NCBI GenBank assembly: GCA_964624475.1
Contig: CAZUYC010000042.1
Location: forward strand, 1-64,000
DNA: 64,000 nucleotides
Origin: CAZUYC01 sp964624475
GTDB taxonomy: Bacteria; Myxococcota_A; UBA9160; SMWR01
Direction of reading: 5' to 3'
Position numbers and translations under genes: made by a program. Of this stretch, positions 24,530-32,872 are shown one piece after another (position 1 is the stretch's first letter; each line of letters starts with the position of its first letter). The notes beneath the pieces were generated by a model. That model was not told where the DNA came from and did no database searches. It saw nothing but the letters and a program-made list of their open reading frames with translations.

Positions 24530-26764
24530 TCACCGCCCCGTGAGCTCGACCGCATAGTTGGCATAGCCGAACTCGTTGCTCCGCGCCGCGATGTACTCGT
24601 CGCCCAGCTTGTAGACCGACACCTCGAACGGTGCCCCGTCGACGTCCGTGGTGAGACGTCCGTTGCGGATCTCGTATTGACTCTCGGCGCCGTGCATCAG
24701 CTCGCCTGCCGCGCTCAGATCCAACGCCTTGCCGTCGATCGCGGTGACGAGGCGCCGGCCCGTCGTGCCGTAGAGGACCTCGAAGCGCTGCCCGGTGACG
24801 ATATTCCGCACGCGCAGCGTGTTTCCTACGACCAGCGCCTTCAGCTGCGCGTCCGAGAGCGCCACCGCCCCCTGCTGCTCGAGGCCGGCGACGGTCACGC
24901 CCGGCTTCGCGACCTTGCGCGCATCGGGGCTCGGCGTGTACCAGATCGGCGAGCTCCACGCCCGCTCCTGGATCGTCGGCCCGAAGCCTGCGCCGCTCGG
25001 CGGCACCCGGCCGAGCTTCACGGCCTGGATGGTGCTCCAGCGCGGCGTCGGGATCTCCAGCACGCGGACGTAGTAGAACGCGTCCAGGCTCGGGTCGAAG
25101 TCGGGGTCCGTCCAGACGGTCTCGAGCTGCGCCGCGCCGATCGTGTTGGTGTAGGTGCCCTTCGCGAGGTCCACCGTCGAGCCGATCGGTGGCACCCTGC
25201 CGGTGACGGGGTCTGGCTTGCGCGCGCCCGCCCAGGCGACGTCGTAGATCCTCTCGAACGACTGGCCGCTCCGGCTCCAGCCCTTGACGATCTGCACGCG
25301 ATCGAGATTCGCGCTGTCGGGGTCCTTCAGCGCCCAGACGGCGAAGGTCGGCGCCTTGGCCCTCGGCGCCGGCAGGTCGGCGCCCATCGACACGCCCTGC
25401 GCGTACGCGGTCTCGACCCCGTCGCGCTGCTGCACGAGTTCGGCCCCGTAGCTCCAGCCGCCGAAGAAGCGCAGTGGGATGCGCACTCCGCTCGTCGAGT
25501 AGGTCTCCTTGCGCTTCATCCCGGCGAAGATCGCCTCGCGCGTGTTCTCCTCGGCCCACACCGCGCTCAGGCCCGCGGGGCCGATCCAGAGGCTGTTGAG
25601 TCCCAGCACCGTGGCGCCGTCGATGCGCTTCTCCGGCGTATCGTCGACGGTCCCGTGCACGCCGAAGAAGTTCTCCTGGCGGTAGGGCACGACGCTGACG
25701 TGCGAGTCGGAGCCGCTCACGACGCCGAACTTGTAGGGGTTGAAGCCGCGCGCCTGCTCGAGCGCGACGCCGTCCCTGTAGGCCTGCCGGACGTAGCTGC
25801 CGTACTCCCGGGGCGGCCCGCCCTTCGAGCCGAGAATGTGCCAGACGAAAACCTCGTAGTTCGCGAACTCGTCGTTCGGCGAGAGCCCCGGCGTCGTCTC
25901 CGACTGGCCCTTCACCTGCTTCATCTCGGTGAGCGGCTCGTTGCGCAGCCGCGTTTCCGCCCACGTGCGGTCGATCGGCCGACCCTTGTCGTCGACCTCC
26001 GTCGGGAACATCAACCCGTCGCTCAGGTTCGCGTTGTGCGAGACCGCGAGCACCTCGTTGCCCGCCGCGCGCTGAGAGTCCATCCACTTCCACAGCTCGC
26101 TCGGATCGTCGGAGTCGATGGACGTGAACGGCGCCTGGGGCACCTTCTTGGCGTCGAGGAAGAAGATGTTGCGGTGCAGGTTCTTGGAGCTCGGGGAGGA
26201 GGTCCACTCGTAGGCGGCGAACGTCGTGAACTTGCCGGGCTGATTGTACTTGTTGGCGATCTCGACGATCCGCCTCCAGACGGGAGCGACCACTCGAGGG
26301 TTGGTCATCTCCTCGACCGGGTGAGCCTTCGCGATCGTGACCGAGAGCACCTTGAAGGCGAGCAGCGGATCGGCGCGGACGCCGACCTCGAGCGCCTTGG
26401 CGACGAAGGGCGCCGACTTCCGGAGCGGTGATTCCGGGTCCATCGCCTCCTGGATCATGCCCATGTACTCCGAGTGCTCGGTGACGGCCCCCCAGTCGAG
26501 CGGCTTGGTGATCGTGACCGTGTAGCCGCCCGGATGCGGCGTGGGGTTGCCCAGCGCGTACCGGTAGAAGTCTTCCGGCCCCGTCAGCGTGTCGCCAAAG
26601 GCGAACGCGTCGAAGGACCAGCTCGTGTGCACGTGCTGTTCGCCGAAATAGACCCTGCGCTCGGCGTTCTCCTGGGCGATTGCCGACGCAGGCGCCGAGC
26701 AGAGGAGCACGGCCGCCAACCGTGCGATCGTCACGGCGGGGATCGCGATCGGCGTTTTCTGCAT
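24530..26764 (-). CDS. DUF3604 exported protein
   Basis: 744 residues from ATG 26764 (GGAGACGAGC before it; a start 21 bases upstream is less likely). The signal peptide ends SAIAQEN. The hallmark VYFGEQHVHTSWSFDAFAFG at the mature start, the EWTSSP strand and KFGVVSGSDSHVSV are the DUF3604 landmarks. The H-x-H and D-x-H motifs resemble PHP-type metal sites, suggesting a periplasmic hydrolase. Members are large, usually 600-750 residues, and often lie beside sulfatases and MCE transporters. The enzymatic substrate is not known. The promoter region contains an AraC-type site at 26955, 190 bases upstream. Confidence 0.88.
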   Translation of the reverse strand: MQKTPIAIPAVTIARLAAVLLCSAPASAIAQENAERRVYFGEQHVHTSWSFDAFAFGDTLTGPEDFYRYALGNPTPHPGGYTVTITKPLDWGAVTEHSEYMGMIQEAMDPESPLRKSAPFVAKALEVGVRADPLLAFKVLSVTIAKAHPVEEMTNPRVVAPVWRRIVEIANKYNQPGKFTTFAAYEWTSSPSSKNLHRNIFFLDAKKVPQAPFTSIDSDDPSELWKWMDSQRAAGNEVLAVSHNANLSDGLMFPTEVDDKGRPIDRTWAETRLRNEPLTEMKQVKGQSETTPGLSPNDEFANYEVFVWHILGSKGGPPREYGSYVRQAYRDGVALEQARGFNPYKFGVVSGSDSHVSVVPYRQENFFGVHGTVDDTPEKRIDGATVLGLNSLWIGPAGLSAVWAEENTREAIFAGMKRKETYSTSGVRIPLRFFGGWSYGAELVQQRDGVETAYAQGVSMGADLPAPRAKAPTFAVWALKDPDSANLDRVQIVKGWSRSGQSFERIYDVAWAGARKPDPVTGRVPPIGSTVDLAKGTYTNTIGAAQLETVWTDPDFDPSLDAFYYVRVLEIPTPRWSTIQAVKLGRVPPSGAGFGPTIQERAWSSPIWYTPSPDARKVAKPGVTVAGLEQQGAVALSDAQLKALVVGNTLRVRNIVTGQRFEVLYGTTGRRLVTAIDGKALDLSAAGELMHGAESQYEIRNGRLTTDVDGAPFEVSVYKLGDEYIAARSNEFGYANYAVELTGR

Positions 26765-27120
26765 GCTCGTCTCCAGCGCGTCCACCGCGCCCGGTGCTGC
26801 GTTCCTCGACGGGCCTCGCGAGGCCGCTCGCTTTTCTAGCGCAACCGCAGCCGAGGTGGAACGGTCCCTCCGGGTCGAGGGTCGCCCAGTGGGCCAGCGA
26901 CGGGAGCGTGAGCGAGGCTGCGCGAGCCCCGCTCCCGCCCCGCGCGGCGGGCATGTCGCAAAGTGTCAAGAGTTCCCCGCGATCATCGCCGAGGTCAACC
27001 GGGAGCACGCCTCGGTCCGGGCGACGCGGCGCACCGCCCGTAGCCGGTCGCAGCCCGCGACAGCGCTCGATCCTGCAGGGCACGCCGCCTCGACCCTGGC
27101 GCAGCCGGCGCAGATAGCGC
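26765..27120. other. 356-base intergenic stretch, with one operator-like site
   Basis: Between the DUF3604 start and the 3' end of the next gene on the same strand. The only recognisable element is the AraC-type site at 26955-26970, followed by GCGATCATCGC at 26980-26990. No open frame here has a ribosome site or a protein-like composition. The stretch is long enough to hold the promoter of the DUF3604 gene. I see no terminator or RNA fold. Confidence 0.6.
26955..26970 (+). promoter_or_regulatory. AraC-type operator, copy upstream of the DUF3604 gene
   Basis: GTCGCAAAGTGTCAAG, differing from the copies at 18230 and 28294 only in the two or three central bases. Its reverse strand reads CTTGACACTTTGCGAC, so it also contains a TTGACA -35-like box facing the DUF3604 gene. 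Confidence 0.55.
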
Positions 27121-28197
27121 TCAGCTCCCGCCTGGCTTCTCCGCGGCCTGGACCTTCCCGTAGAGCGTCTCGAGCTCCGAGGCGAGCAGCTTGCTCCCGA
27201 TCGCGCGTTTGGCGCTCCCGCCGAAACCGGTCACCTGGTCGGTCGAGGTCCGGTTCGTGTAGACGACGAGGGTCCCCTGCTGCATGGGGAGGAACGCGGA
27301 GATCGACTGCTCGCAGTTGTAGCCGCCGCTCACGTAGAACTGCCGCTGTGCGACGACCCAGGCCGGGCCCTCGGGGATGAAGAGCGTGTGGGTGAGCGCG
27401 ATCGTCGGCACGCCGTGGGCCTGGTAGTGCGACCAGTCGAAGGTCTCCTCGAAGCCCGGGGGCTTGGAGCTCGGGTAGGCGAGGAGCGCCTGGAAGGCGT
27501 CGGGGACCAAGGCCTCGAGCTTCTTCGTCGCCGCGGTGGCCGAGCGCAGGTCGTCGGCGGGAGAGCGCGTCTTCCCTCCGGAGTGCGCGTAGGCGGCGAT
27601 CCCCGCGAGCCCCTGCGTCTGATAAGCCTGGAGTCGGGCGATGAGGGCGCTCTTCACCGCGGCTTCCACGGCGGCCGGCGTCGGCGCGGAGCCGAGCGCG
27701 TCGAAGGCGGCGATCTCCTGGGCGGAGAGATTCAGGTCGCCGTCCGGCCCCGCGTCGGCGTAGGCCTTCGCGCGCTTCTCCCCGTCCGGCTGGAGGCTGA
27801 GCTTCGCGAAGCTCGCGAGGCTCGGCCCTCCCTCGACCACGCCGAAGGCGATCGTATTCGAGTCGACGCGATCGAGGACGTCCTCCCGCATCTGGTTCAC
27901 GAGCTCCGTCGGGGACGTCTGCACCAGGAAGGCGAGGGCCGCGACGAGCTCGCGCTCGTTGCTCGCCTGGATCGTGCCCTCGACGAAGCTCCCGGATTTC
28001 ACCTGCGCGATCTGGTCCGCGCTGAAGCCCAGATCCTGGAGGAAGGTCTCCGCGTCGGGGAGTTGCGCCGACGCGGGCCGCCCGACCGTCACGGCCAAGG
28101 CGAGCGCGAGCGCTCCACGGGTGATCGACCGGGTTCGCGGCATGACTGCGCCAACTCCGCGGAGTCTGCGCGAACGGTTGGGAACCCAGGGCTTCAT
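27121..28197 (-). CDS. secreted protein of unknown function
   Basis: 358 residues from ATG 28197 (GGGAGGTCGCC before it). An unusually long basic N-terminus (MKPWVPNRSRRLRGVGAVMPR) precedes the hydrophobic signal core, with cleavage expected near RPASAQ. The mature protein begins DAETFLQDLGFSADQIAQVK. It is mixed alpha/beta, with a single cysteine (YNCEQSI) and a lysine-rich C-terminal helix. The stretches SHYQAHGVPTIALTHTLF and AWVVAQRQFYVSGGYN may mark the conserved core. I do not recognise the family. It is divergent from the arylsulfatase gene, with the AraC-type site between them. Its leader and first codons resemble those of the lipoprotein at 17043. Confidence 0.75.
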   Translation of the reverse strand: MKPWVPNRSRRLRGVGAVMPRTRSITRGALALALAVTVGRPASAQLPDAETFLQDLGFSADQIAQVKSGSFVEGTIQASNERELVAALAFLVQTSPTELVNQMREDVLDRVDSNTIAFGVVEGGPSLASFAKLSLQPDGEKRAKAYADAGPDGDLNLSAQEIAAFDALGSAPTPAAVEAAVKSALIARLQAYQTQGLAGIAAYAHSGGKTRSPADDLRSATAATKKLEALVPDAFQALLAYPSSKPPGFEETFDWSHYQAHGVPTIALTHTLFIPEGPAWVVAQRQFYVSGGYNCEQSISAFLPMQQGTLVVYTNRTSTDQVTGFGGSAKRAIGSKLLASELETLYGKVQAAEKPGGS

Positions 28198-28293
28198 GGC
28201 GACCTCCCGATCGGTGCCCGCCCGCCCATCGCGGGCGCGCTCCACTGTAGGCGACCGCGCCCGCACGCGCAGGCGCGGAGTCTCGAGTTAGAC

Positions 28294-28309
28294 GTCGCAA
28301 AATGACAAG
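28294..28309 (+). promoter_or_regulatory. AraC-type operator, copy upstream of the arylsulfatase
   Basis: GTCGCAAAATGACAAG followed by CGACGATCGC, nearly identical over 36 bases to the copy at 18230. It is 65 bases upstream of the arylsulfatase start and 97 bases upstream of the divergent secreted-protein gene, so it could serve both. Position and orientation relative to the plus-strand gene match the 18230 copy. Confidence 0.65.
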
Positions 28310-28358
28310 CGACGATCGCCCGCATCCGGCATCATACGCCGGCGAAGGAGCACAGCGC

Positions 28359-30830
28359 ATGAAACGGGAAGCGAGAGAGAGGGGCGTCGTCGCGGGAGTC
28401 GCGACATTTCTACTCGCTGCCACGCTGGCGGTCGCGCCGGCCGCGGCGCAGCAGGTCACGGGCGAGTTGGGTTCGCCCAGCGCCACGACCACGATCAGCG
28501 GGAAGCAACTCCCGCCGCCGCCGCCGAAGTTCGGCGGAGTGATCAAGGAGAGCGCCACGGATTCCAAGCCCTGGTGGCCGCCGCGCGTCGTGCCGCCCAA
28601 GGGCGCCCCCAACGTGCTGCTCATCATGACCGACGACCAGGGTTATGGCGTCAATGGCACGTTTGGAGGGGTCATCCCGACGCCGGCGCTGGACCGGATC
28701 GCGAAGGCGGGGCTGCGTTACACGCACTTCAACTCCACCGCGCTCTGCTCCCCCACGCGGGCGGCGCTGATCACCGGCCGCAATCACCACTCGGTGGGCT
28801 TCGGCGTGATCTCGGAGCTGTCGACGGGTTACCCGGGTTATGACTCGATCATCACTCCGGACAAGGCGACCGTCGGCACGATCCTCCGGGACAACGGCTA
28901 TGCCACGTCGTGGTTCGGCAAGAACCACAACACGCCGCCCTTCCAGTACAGCGTGGCCGGCCCCTTCGATCAATGGCCGTCGGGGATGGGCTTCCAGTAC
29001 TTCTACGGCTTCATGGGCGGCGAGACCGACCAGTGGACGCCGTACCTGTTTCGTGATCACAACCAGGTCTTTCCGTGGATCGGGAAGCCCGGCTACAACC
29101 TCATCACCGACATGGCGGACGAGGCGATCAACTACATGGAGGAGCTCAAGGCCGCGGCGCCCGACCAGCCGTTCTTCGTCTATTACGTTCCCGGCGGAAG
29201 CCACTCGCCGCACAACCCGACGAAGGAGTGGAGCGACAAGTTCAAGGGCAAGTTCGACACGGGCTGGAACGTCCTGCGCGAGCAGATCTTCGCCAACCAG
29301 AAGCGGTTGGGGGTCGTTCCCGCGAATGCACAGCTCACCGCCTGGCCCGCCGAGCTGGCGCAATGGGAAACGCTGTCGGCCGACGAGAAGAAGCTCTTTG
29401 CCCGGCAGGCGGAGGTGTTCGCAGGCTACACGGCCTACACCGACCACGAGATCGGCCGCGTGATCCAGGCGGTCGAGGACATGGGCAAGCTCGACGACAC
29501 GCTGATCATCTACATCGCCGGAGACAACGGCACCAGTCCCGAAGGCACGACGCTCGGCACGCCGAACCAGTACACTGCCTACAACGGAGTCCTGGACGTC
29601 CCGGTCGTCGAGCAACTCACCTTCTACGACACCTGGGGCTCGGCGGCGACCTACCCGCACATGGCGGTCGGGTGGGCGTGGGCGTTCGACACGCCGTTCA
29701 AGTGGACCAAGCAGGTGGCGTCGCACTTCGGCGGCACGCGGCAGGGCATGGCGATCTCGTGGCCGGCCCGCATCAAGGACGCCGGCGGCATCCGCCACCA
29801 GTTCCACCACATCATCGACATCGTGCCCACGATCCTCGAAGCCACGGGCATCAAGGCACCGGAGGTGGTCGACGGCATCCAGCAGACTCCGATCGAAGGC
29901 GTGAGCATGGCTTACACCTTCGACAAGGCCAAGGCCAATGCGCCCTCGACCCGCAAGACTCAGTACTTCGAGTTGATCAGCAACCGCGGGATCTACAACG
30001 AGGGCTGGTACGCCAACACGACGCCTCCGGTTGCGCCGTGGGTACTGAACGCGCCGATGCCTGCAGTGAACGCCTACAAGTGGGAGCTGTACAACCTGAG
30101 CGAGGACTACTCGCAGGCGAACGATCTCGCCGCGAAAATGCCCGACAAGGTCAAGGAAATGCAGGCGCTGTTCGCGCAGGAAGCGGCCAAGTACAACGTG
30201 CTTCCCCTGGACAACTCCCAGTTCGCGCGGGCGATCGCGCCGCGGCCGAGTGCCGTTGCGGGACAGACCGTCTTCACCTACTCGGGCGTGATGCCCGGGA
30301 TTCCGACCGGCAACTCGCCGAACATCCTGAACAGGTCGTTCACGATTACCGCCGAGGTCCAGGTCCCGCAGGGCGGCGGTGACGGGATGATCGTCACCAC
30401 CGGGGGCCGCTGGGGCGGATATGGGCTGTACCTGCTCAAGGGCATACCGGTGTTCGACTACAACCTGCTCGCGCTCCTGCAGGCCCGTTGGGCAGGCGAT
30501 CAACCGCTCACAGCGGGCAAGCACACGATCGTGTTCGACTTCAAGTATGACGGCCCCGGCATCGCGAAGGGCGGTACCGGCGTGCTGAAGGTGGACGGCC
30601 GCGAGGTCCGTACGCTGCAGGTTCCGAAGACGGTCCCGTTCCTGTTGCCGGGCGATGAGAGCTTCGACATCGGAGTCGACACACGCACGGGCGTGAACGA
30701 CCTGGACTACCAGGTGCCGTTCCGCTTCAACGGCAAGATCAACAGGCTCACCTTCAATCTCGGGCCGACGCAGCTCGCCCCAGAGGAACAGAAGAAGGCA
30801 GGAGAAGCGGCCGCAAAAGCGCGAGACTAG
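28359..30830 (+). CDS. exported arylsulfatase
   Basis: 823 residues from ATG 28359 (GAAGGAGC upstream; an ATG at 28302 would sit inside the operator). A signal peptide ends VAPAAAQQ. The metal ligands start at NVLLIMTDDQGYG (about 85-97). The formylglycine motif C130-S-P-T-R134 is intact and is followed by ALITGRNHHSVGFG. YIAGDNGTS gives the second metal-binding Asp-Asn. After the sulfatase domain (to about 610), a 200-residue beta-rich C-terminal domain (FTYSGVMPG, ITAEVQVPQGGGDGMIVTTG) resembles a concanavalin-type lectin fold. It removes sulfate esters from organic substrates after export. It needs a formylglycine-generating enzyme, not in this window. Confidence 0.93.
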   Translation: MKREARERGVVAGVATFLLAATLAVAPAAAQQVTGELGSPSATTTISGKQLPPPPPKFGGVIKESATDSKPWWPPRVVPPKGAPNVLLIMTDDQGYGVNGTFGGVIPTPALDRIAKAGLRYTHFNSTALCSPTRAALITGRNHHSVGFGVISELSTGYPGYDSIITPDKATVGTILRDNGYATSWFGKNHNTPPFQYSVAGPFDQWPSGMGFQYFYGFMGGETDQWTPYLFRDHNQVFPWIGKPGYNLITDMADEAINYMEELKAAAPDQPFFVYYVPGGSHSPHNPTKEWSDKFKGKFDTGWNVLREQIFANQKRLGVVPANAQLTAWPAELAQWETLSADEKKLFARQAEVFAGYTAYTDHEIGRVIQAVEDMGKLDDTLIIYIAGDNGTSPEGTTLGTPNQYTAYNGVLDVPVVEQLTFYDTWGSAATYPHMAVGWAWAFDTPFKWTKQVASHFGGTRQGMAISWPARIKDAGGIRHQFHHIIDIVPTILEATGIKAPEVVDGIQQTPIEGVSMAYTFDKAKANAPSTRKTQYFELISNRGIYNEGWYANTTPPVAPWVLNAPMPAVNAYKWELYNLSEDYSQANDLAAKMPDKVKEMQALFAQEAAKYNVLPLDNSQFARAIAPRPSAVAGQTVFTYSGVMPGIPTGNSPNILNRSFTITAEVQVPQGGGDGMIVTTGGRWGGYGLYLLKGIPVFDYNLLALLQARWAGDQPLTAGKHTIVFDFKYDGPGIAKGGTGVLKVDGREVRTLQVPKTVPFLLPGDESFDIGVDTRTGVNDLDYQVPFRFNGKINRLTFNLGPTQLAPEEQKKAGEAAAKARD

Positions 30831-30869
30831 GAACTGAAGAGAACCACTCGACACGATGAGGAGCGCAAC

Positions 30870-31154
30870 GTGAGCAGATCGATCGGTGTAGCAATCATTC
30901 TCTCAGCCTTGATCGTAGCTGGCACCGTGGCTGCCCAGGGCATGCTCTTGGACTTCGCGGCCGACCAGGTGATCCAGAAGTACCAAGGGGCTACCTGCGC
31001 GCAGCTGGCGCAGCAGAAGAACGAGCCCAAATCAGAGAAGGTGCAGGCGGCCGTTCAGTTCCTGCGCAACGACTCGCAGGCAAGGGAGGCCTTCATCGAC
31101 AAGGTCGCCGCACCCGTCGCCAACAAGCTGTTCGAATGCGGCTTGATCCCGTGA
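30870..31154 (+). CDS. small periplasmic protein following the arylsulfatase
   Basis: 94 residues from GTG 30870, with TGAGGAG six bases before it. A signal peptide ends TVAAQG. The mature part is helical with two cysteines (GATCAQLAQQK and LFECGLIP) that could form a disulfide. Small proteins of this kind often follow arylsulfatase genes in proteobacteria, where their function has not been defined. It lies 39 bases after the sulfatase and is probably in the same transcript. Confidence 0.72.
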   Translation: MSRSIGVAIILSALIVAGTVAAQGMLLDFAADQVIQKYQGATCAQLAQQKNEPKSEKVQAAVQFLRNDSQAREAFIDKVAAPVANKLFECGLIP

Positions 31155-31233
31155 CCTTCGTGCGGCGCCGCCGCTGATACCGCTCGACGCCGCGAGCGAT
31201 CCACGTGGCGGAGGAACGGTTCGGACGGTACCC

Positions 31234-31662
31234 GTGAGCGAAACGAGCCTCGACGCTCTGCGGCGGATTCTCGCCTTCGCCTCAGTCGTGGAAGCCGGCA
31301 CGGGTCTCGTCCTGATCGTCGATCCGGCGATCGTCGTCACCTTGCTGCTGGGGGCCGAGGTTTCCGGTGCAGGGGCGCCGCTCGGCCGATGTTTCGGCAT
31401 CGCGCTGCTCGCTCTGGGATTGGCGTGCTGGCCGGGACGACCGCGTGCCGAGACCGCCTGGCCGGCCTTCCGGGCGATGCTGACCTACAACGCGCTGATT
31501 GCGCTCTACCTCGCCTACCTGGGCACGCTCGGGCACCTGGGGGGCTTGCTGTTGTGGCCGGGAGTCGTGCTGCACGCCGTCGTGGCGCTGCTGCTGGTCT
31601 GGACGTGGCGCGACGAGCGGACGAAGACAACGCAAGGAGCCCGTTCATCGCCCGCCTCGTGA
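31234..31662 (+). CDS. four-helix membrane protein
   Basis: 142 residues from GTG 31234. Four hydrophobic segments are evident: FASVVEAGTGLVLIVDPAIV, GRCFGIALLALGLACW, ALIALYLAYLGTLGHLGGLL and GVVLHAVVALLLVWTW. The C-terminal tail is hydrophilic. No family is assigned; small four-helix proteins of this look are common beside exported sulfatases. A TACCC sequence and a weak purine site precede the start. Confidence 0.65.
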   Translation: MSETSLDALRRILAFASVVEAGTGLVLIVDPAIVVTLLLGAEVSGAGAPLGRCFGIALLALGLACWPGRPRAETAWPAFRAMLTYNALIALYLAYLGTLGHLGGLLLWPGVVLHAVVALLLVWTWRDERTKTTQGARSSPAS

Positions 31663-31781
31663 GCCTCAGTCTGATCGATGCTGCGAGCTCGCCGACGGTT
31701 GGCTGACGGGCCCGCGCCCGCGGCTCCGTCGGGGGTCCAACGGTCGTCCGTGGCCGTCGCGCGCGACCGTTATCCGGCGAA

Positions 31782-32537
31782 CTAGTGGCCGAGAAGGGCG
31801 AGGGCCTCGCGCATGGGGCCGCTGGAGACGACGATCAGCCCCTGGAAAGGATGGGCCATTTCCAGGATCAGGAAGATCGCCCCTGCGATGGAGAACGCGC
31901 AGACGAAGAGGGCAGTGATCGCGGTGCCGTTCGACGGCGCGAAGAGGCCGAAAATGACGAAGATGATGCTGAGCCAGAAGACCAGGATCACCAGGAACGG
32001 CTCGGCGATGGGATTTCCCATCTGGACGTGCAAGAGCCAACGGGTCTCGGAGAGGTCGCCGCTGATCTCCAGCGCCCTTGCCTGAAGCCAGCGCTGGGCG
32101 TCGTTGCCGGGCGCGAGCGCCCGCACCCTGTCCTGGACGGTCTCCAGCAGCATCCAGCCGTTGTCGTCCTCCGGGGGCTGGGATGCCTCATCGGGCCAGG
32201 TGGAGTCGATCTGGTTGACGGCATAGCGCCGCAGCAGATCGCGTGCCTCCTTCGCCTCCGGGCCGTAGCTCTCGAGGTTGCGGTCGAGCAGGATCAGGTC
32301 GGTGGAGAAATGCTGGATCTCCCCATCCTTGGCATCGAACGCGCTTTTGGTCGAGGCGAGCAGCAGGCTGAGGACCAACGCGCTCATGGTCGCGATCATG
32401 CCCATTCCAAGCTTGACGGCATCCTCCGTCGCTTTGGCCAGGTGGTGTTCGGGCAGGCTCCTGCGGATGAGCATGCCGGCCAGCGCCCCCCCGAACACGC
32501 AGGCGAGGACGATCGCCCCCATGCCCAACGCATCCAT
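31782..32537 (-). CDS. DUF4239-type membrane protein
   Basis: 251 residues from ATG 32537, with GGAGGAGACGCG before it. Two N-terminal helices (LGMGAIVLACVFGGALAGML and GMGMIATMSALVLSLLLAST) flank a short linker, a soluble helical middle (residues 65-170) follows, and two C-terminal helices finish it (PFLVILVFWLSIIFVIFGLF, ITALFVCAFSIAGAIFLIL). This is the layout of DUF4239 (bestrophin-like in outline). The function is unknown. It ends convergent with the four-helix protein and starts close to the VapBC module, with its promoter near the palindrome. Confidence 0.78.
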   Translation of the reverse strand: MDALGMGAIVLACVFGGALAGMLIRRSLPEHHLAKATEDAVKLGMGMIATMSALVLSLLLASTKSAFDAKDGEIQHFSTDLILLDRNLESYGPEAKEARDLLRRYAVNQIDSTWPDEASQPPEDDNGWMLLETVQDRVRALAPGNDAQRWLQARALEISGDLSETRWLLHVQMGNPIAEPFLVILVFWLSIIFVIFGLFAPSNGTAITALFVCAFSIAGAIFLILEMAHPFQGLIVVSSGPMREALALLGH

Positions 32538-32575
32538 CGCGTCTCCTCCAGCGCCAGGCCTGGTTGCATACCCCG

Positions 32576-32600
32576 CCATGTGCTACTATGTAGCACATGG
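32576..32600. promoter_or_regulatory. 25-bp perfect palindrome over the antitoxin start codon
   Basis: CCATGTGCTAC-TAT-GTAGCACATGG: 11-base perfect arms around TAT. The ATG at 32597-32599 is part of the right arm, and a -10-like TATGTA (32587-32592) lies 17 bases after TTGCAT (32564). This is the expected autoregulatory operator of the toxin-antitoxin pair. Transcription would begin almost at the start codon. Confidence 0.75.
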
Positions 32601-32872
32601 TTCGAGTCGGAGTCCGGGCGCTCAGGCAGCACGCCAGCGCAGTGCTGAGACGCGTCGCGGGGGGCGAGGCGGTGGAGGTCACGGACCGGGGGCGGCCCGT
32701 CGCGCTCATCGTGCCCGTCCCCACGGGCGATTCCCTCGGGCGGCTGGCCGCCGAAGGGCGGCTGGTCCGAGCGCGCGGCGAGCTGCTCGCCCTGGGGCTG
32801 CCGCTCCGCGTCCGAGCCGGGAAGGAGCCGGCGTCGAAGCGGCTCGCCCGCGCCCGAGCCTACGAGCGCTGA
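32597..32872 (+). CDS. vapB: Phd/YefM-family antitoxin
   Basis: 91 residues. VRVGVRALRQHASAVLRRVA and GEAVEVTDRGRPVALIVP form the Phd/YefM N-terminal DNA-binding fold. The C-terminal part (from about residue 50) is basic and probably wraps the toxin. The TGA overlaps the toxin ATG (TGATG), so the two are translationally coupled. A palindromic operator covers its start codon. Confidence 0.85.
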   Translation: MVRVGVRALRQHASAVLRRVAGGEAVEVTDRGRPVALIVPVPTGDSLGRLAAEGRLVRARGELLALGLPLRVRAGKEPASKRLARARAYER

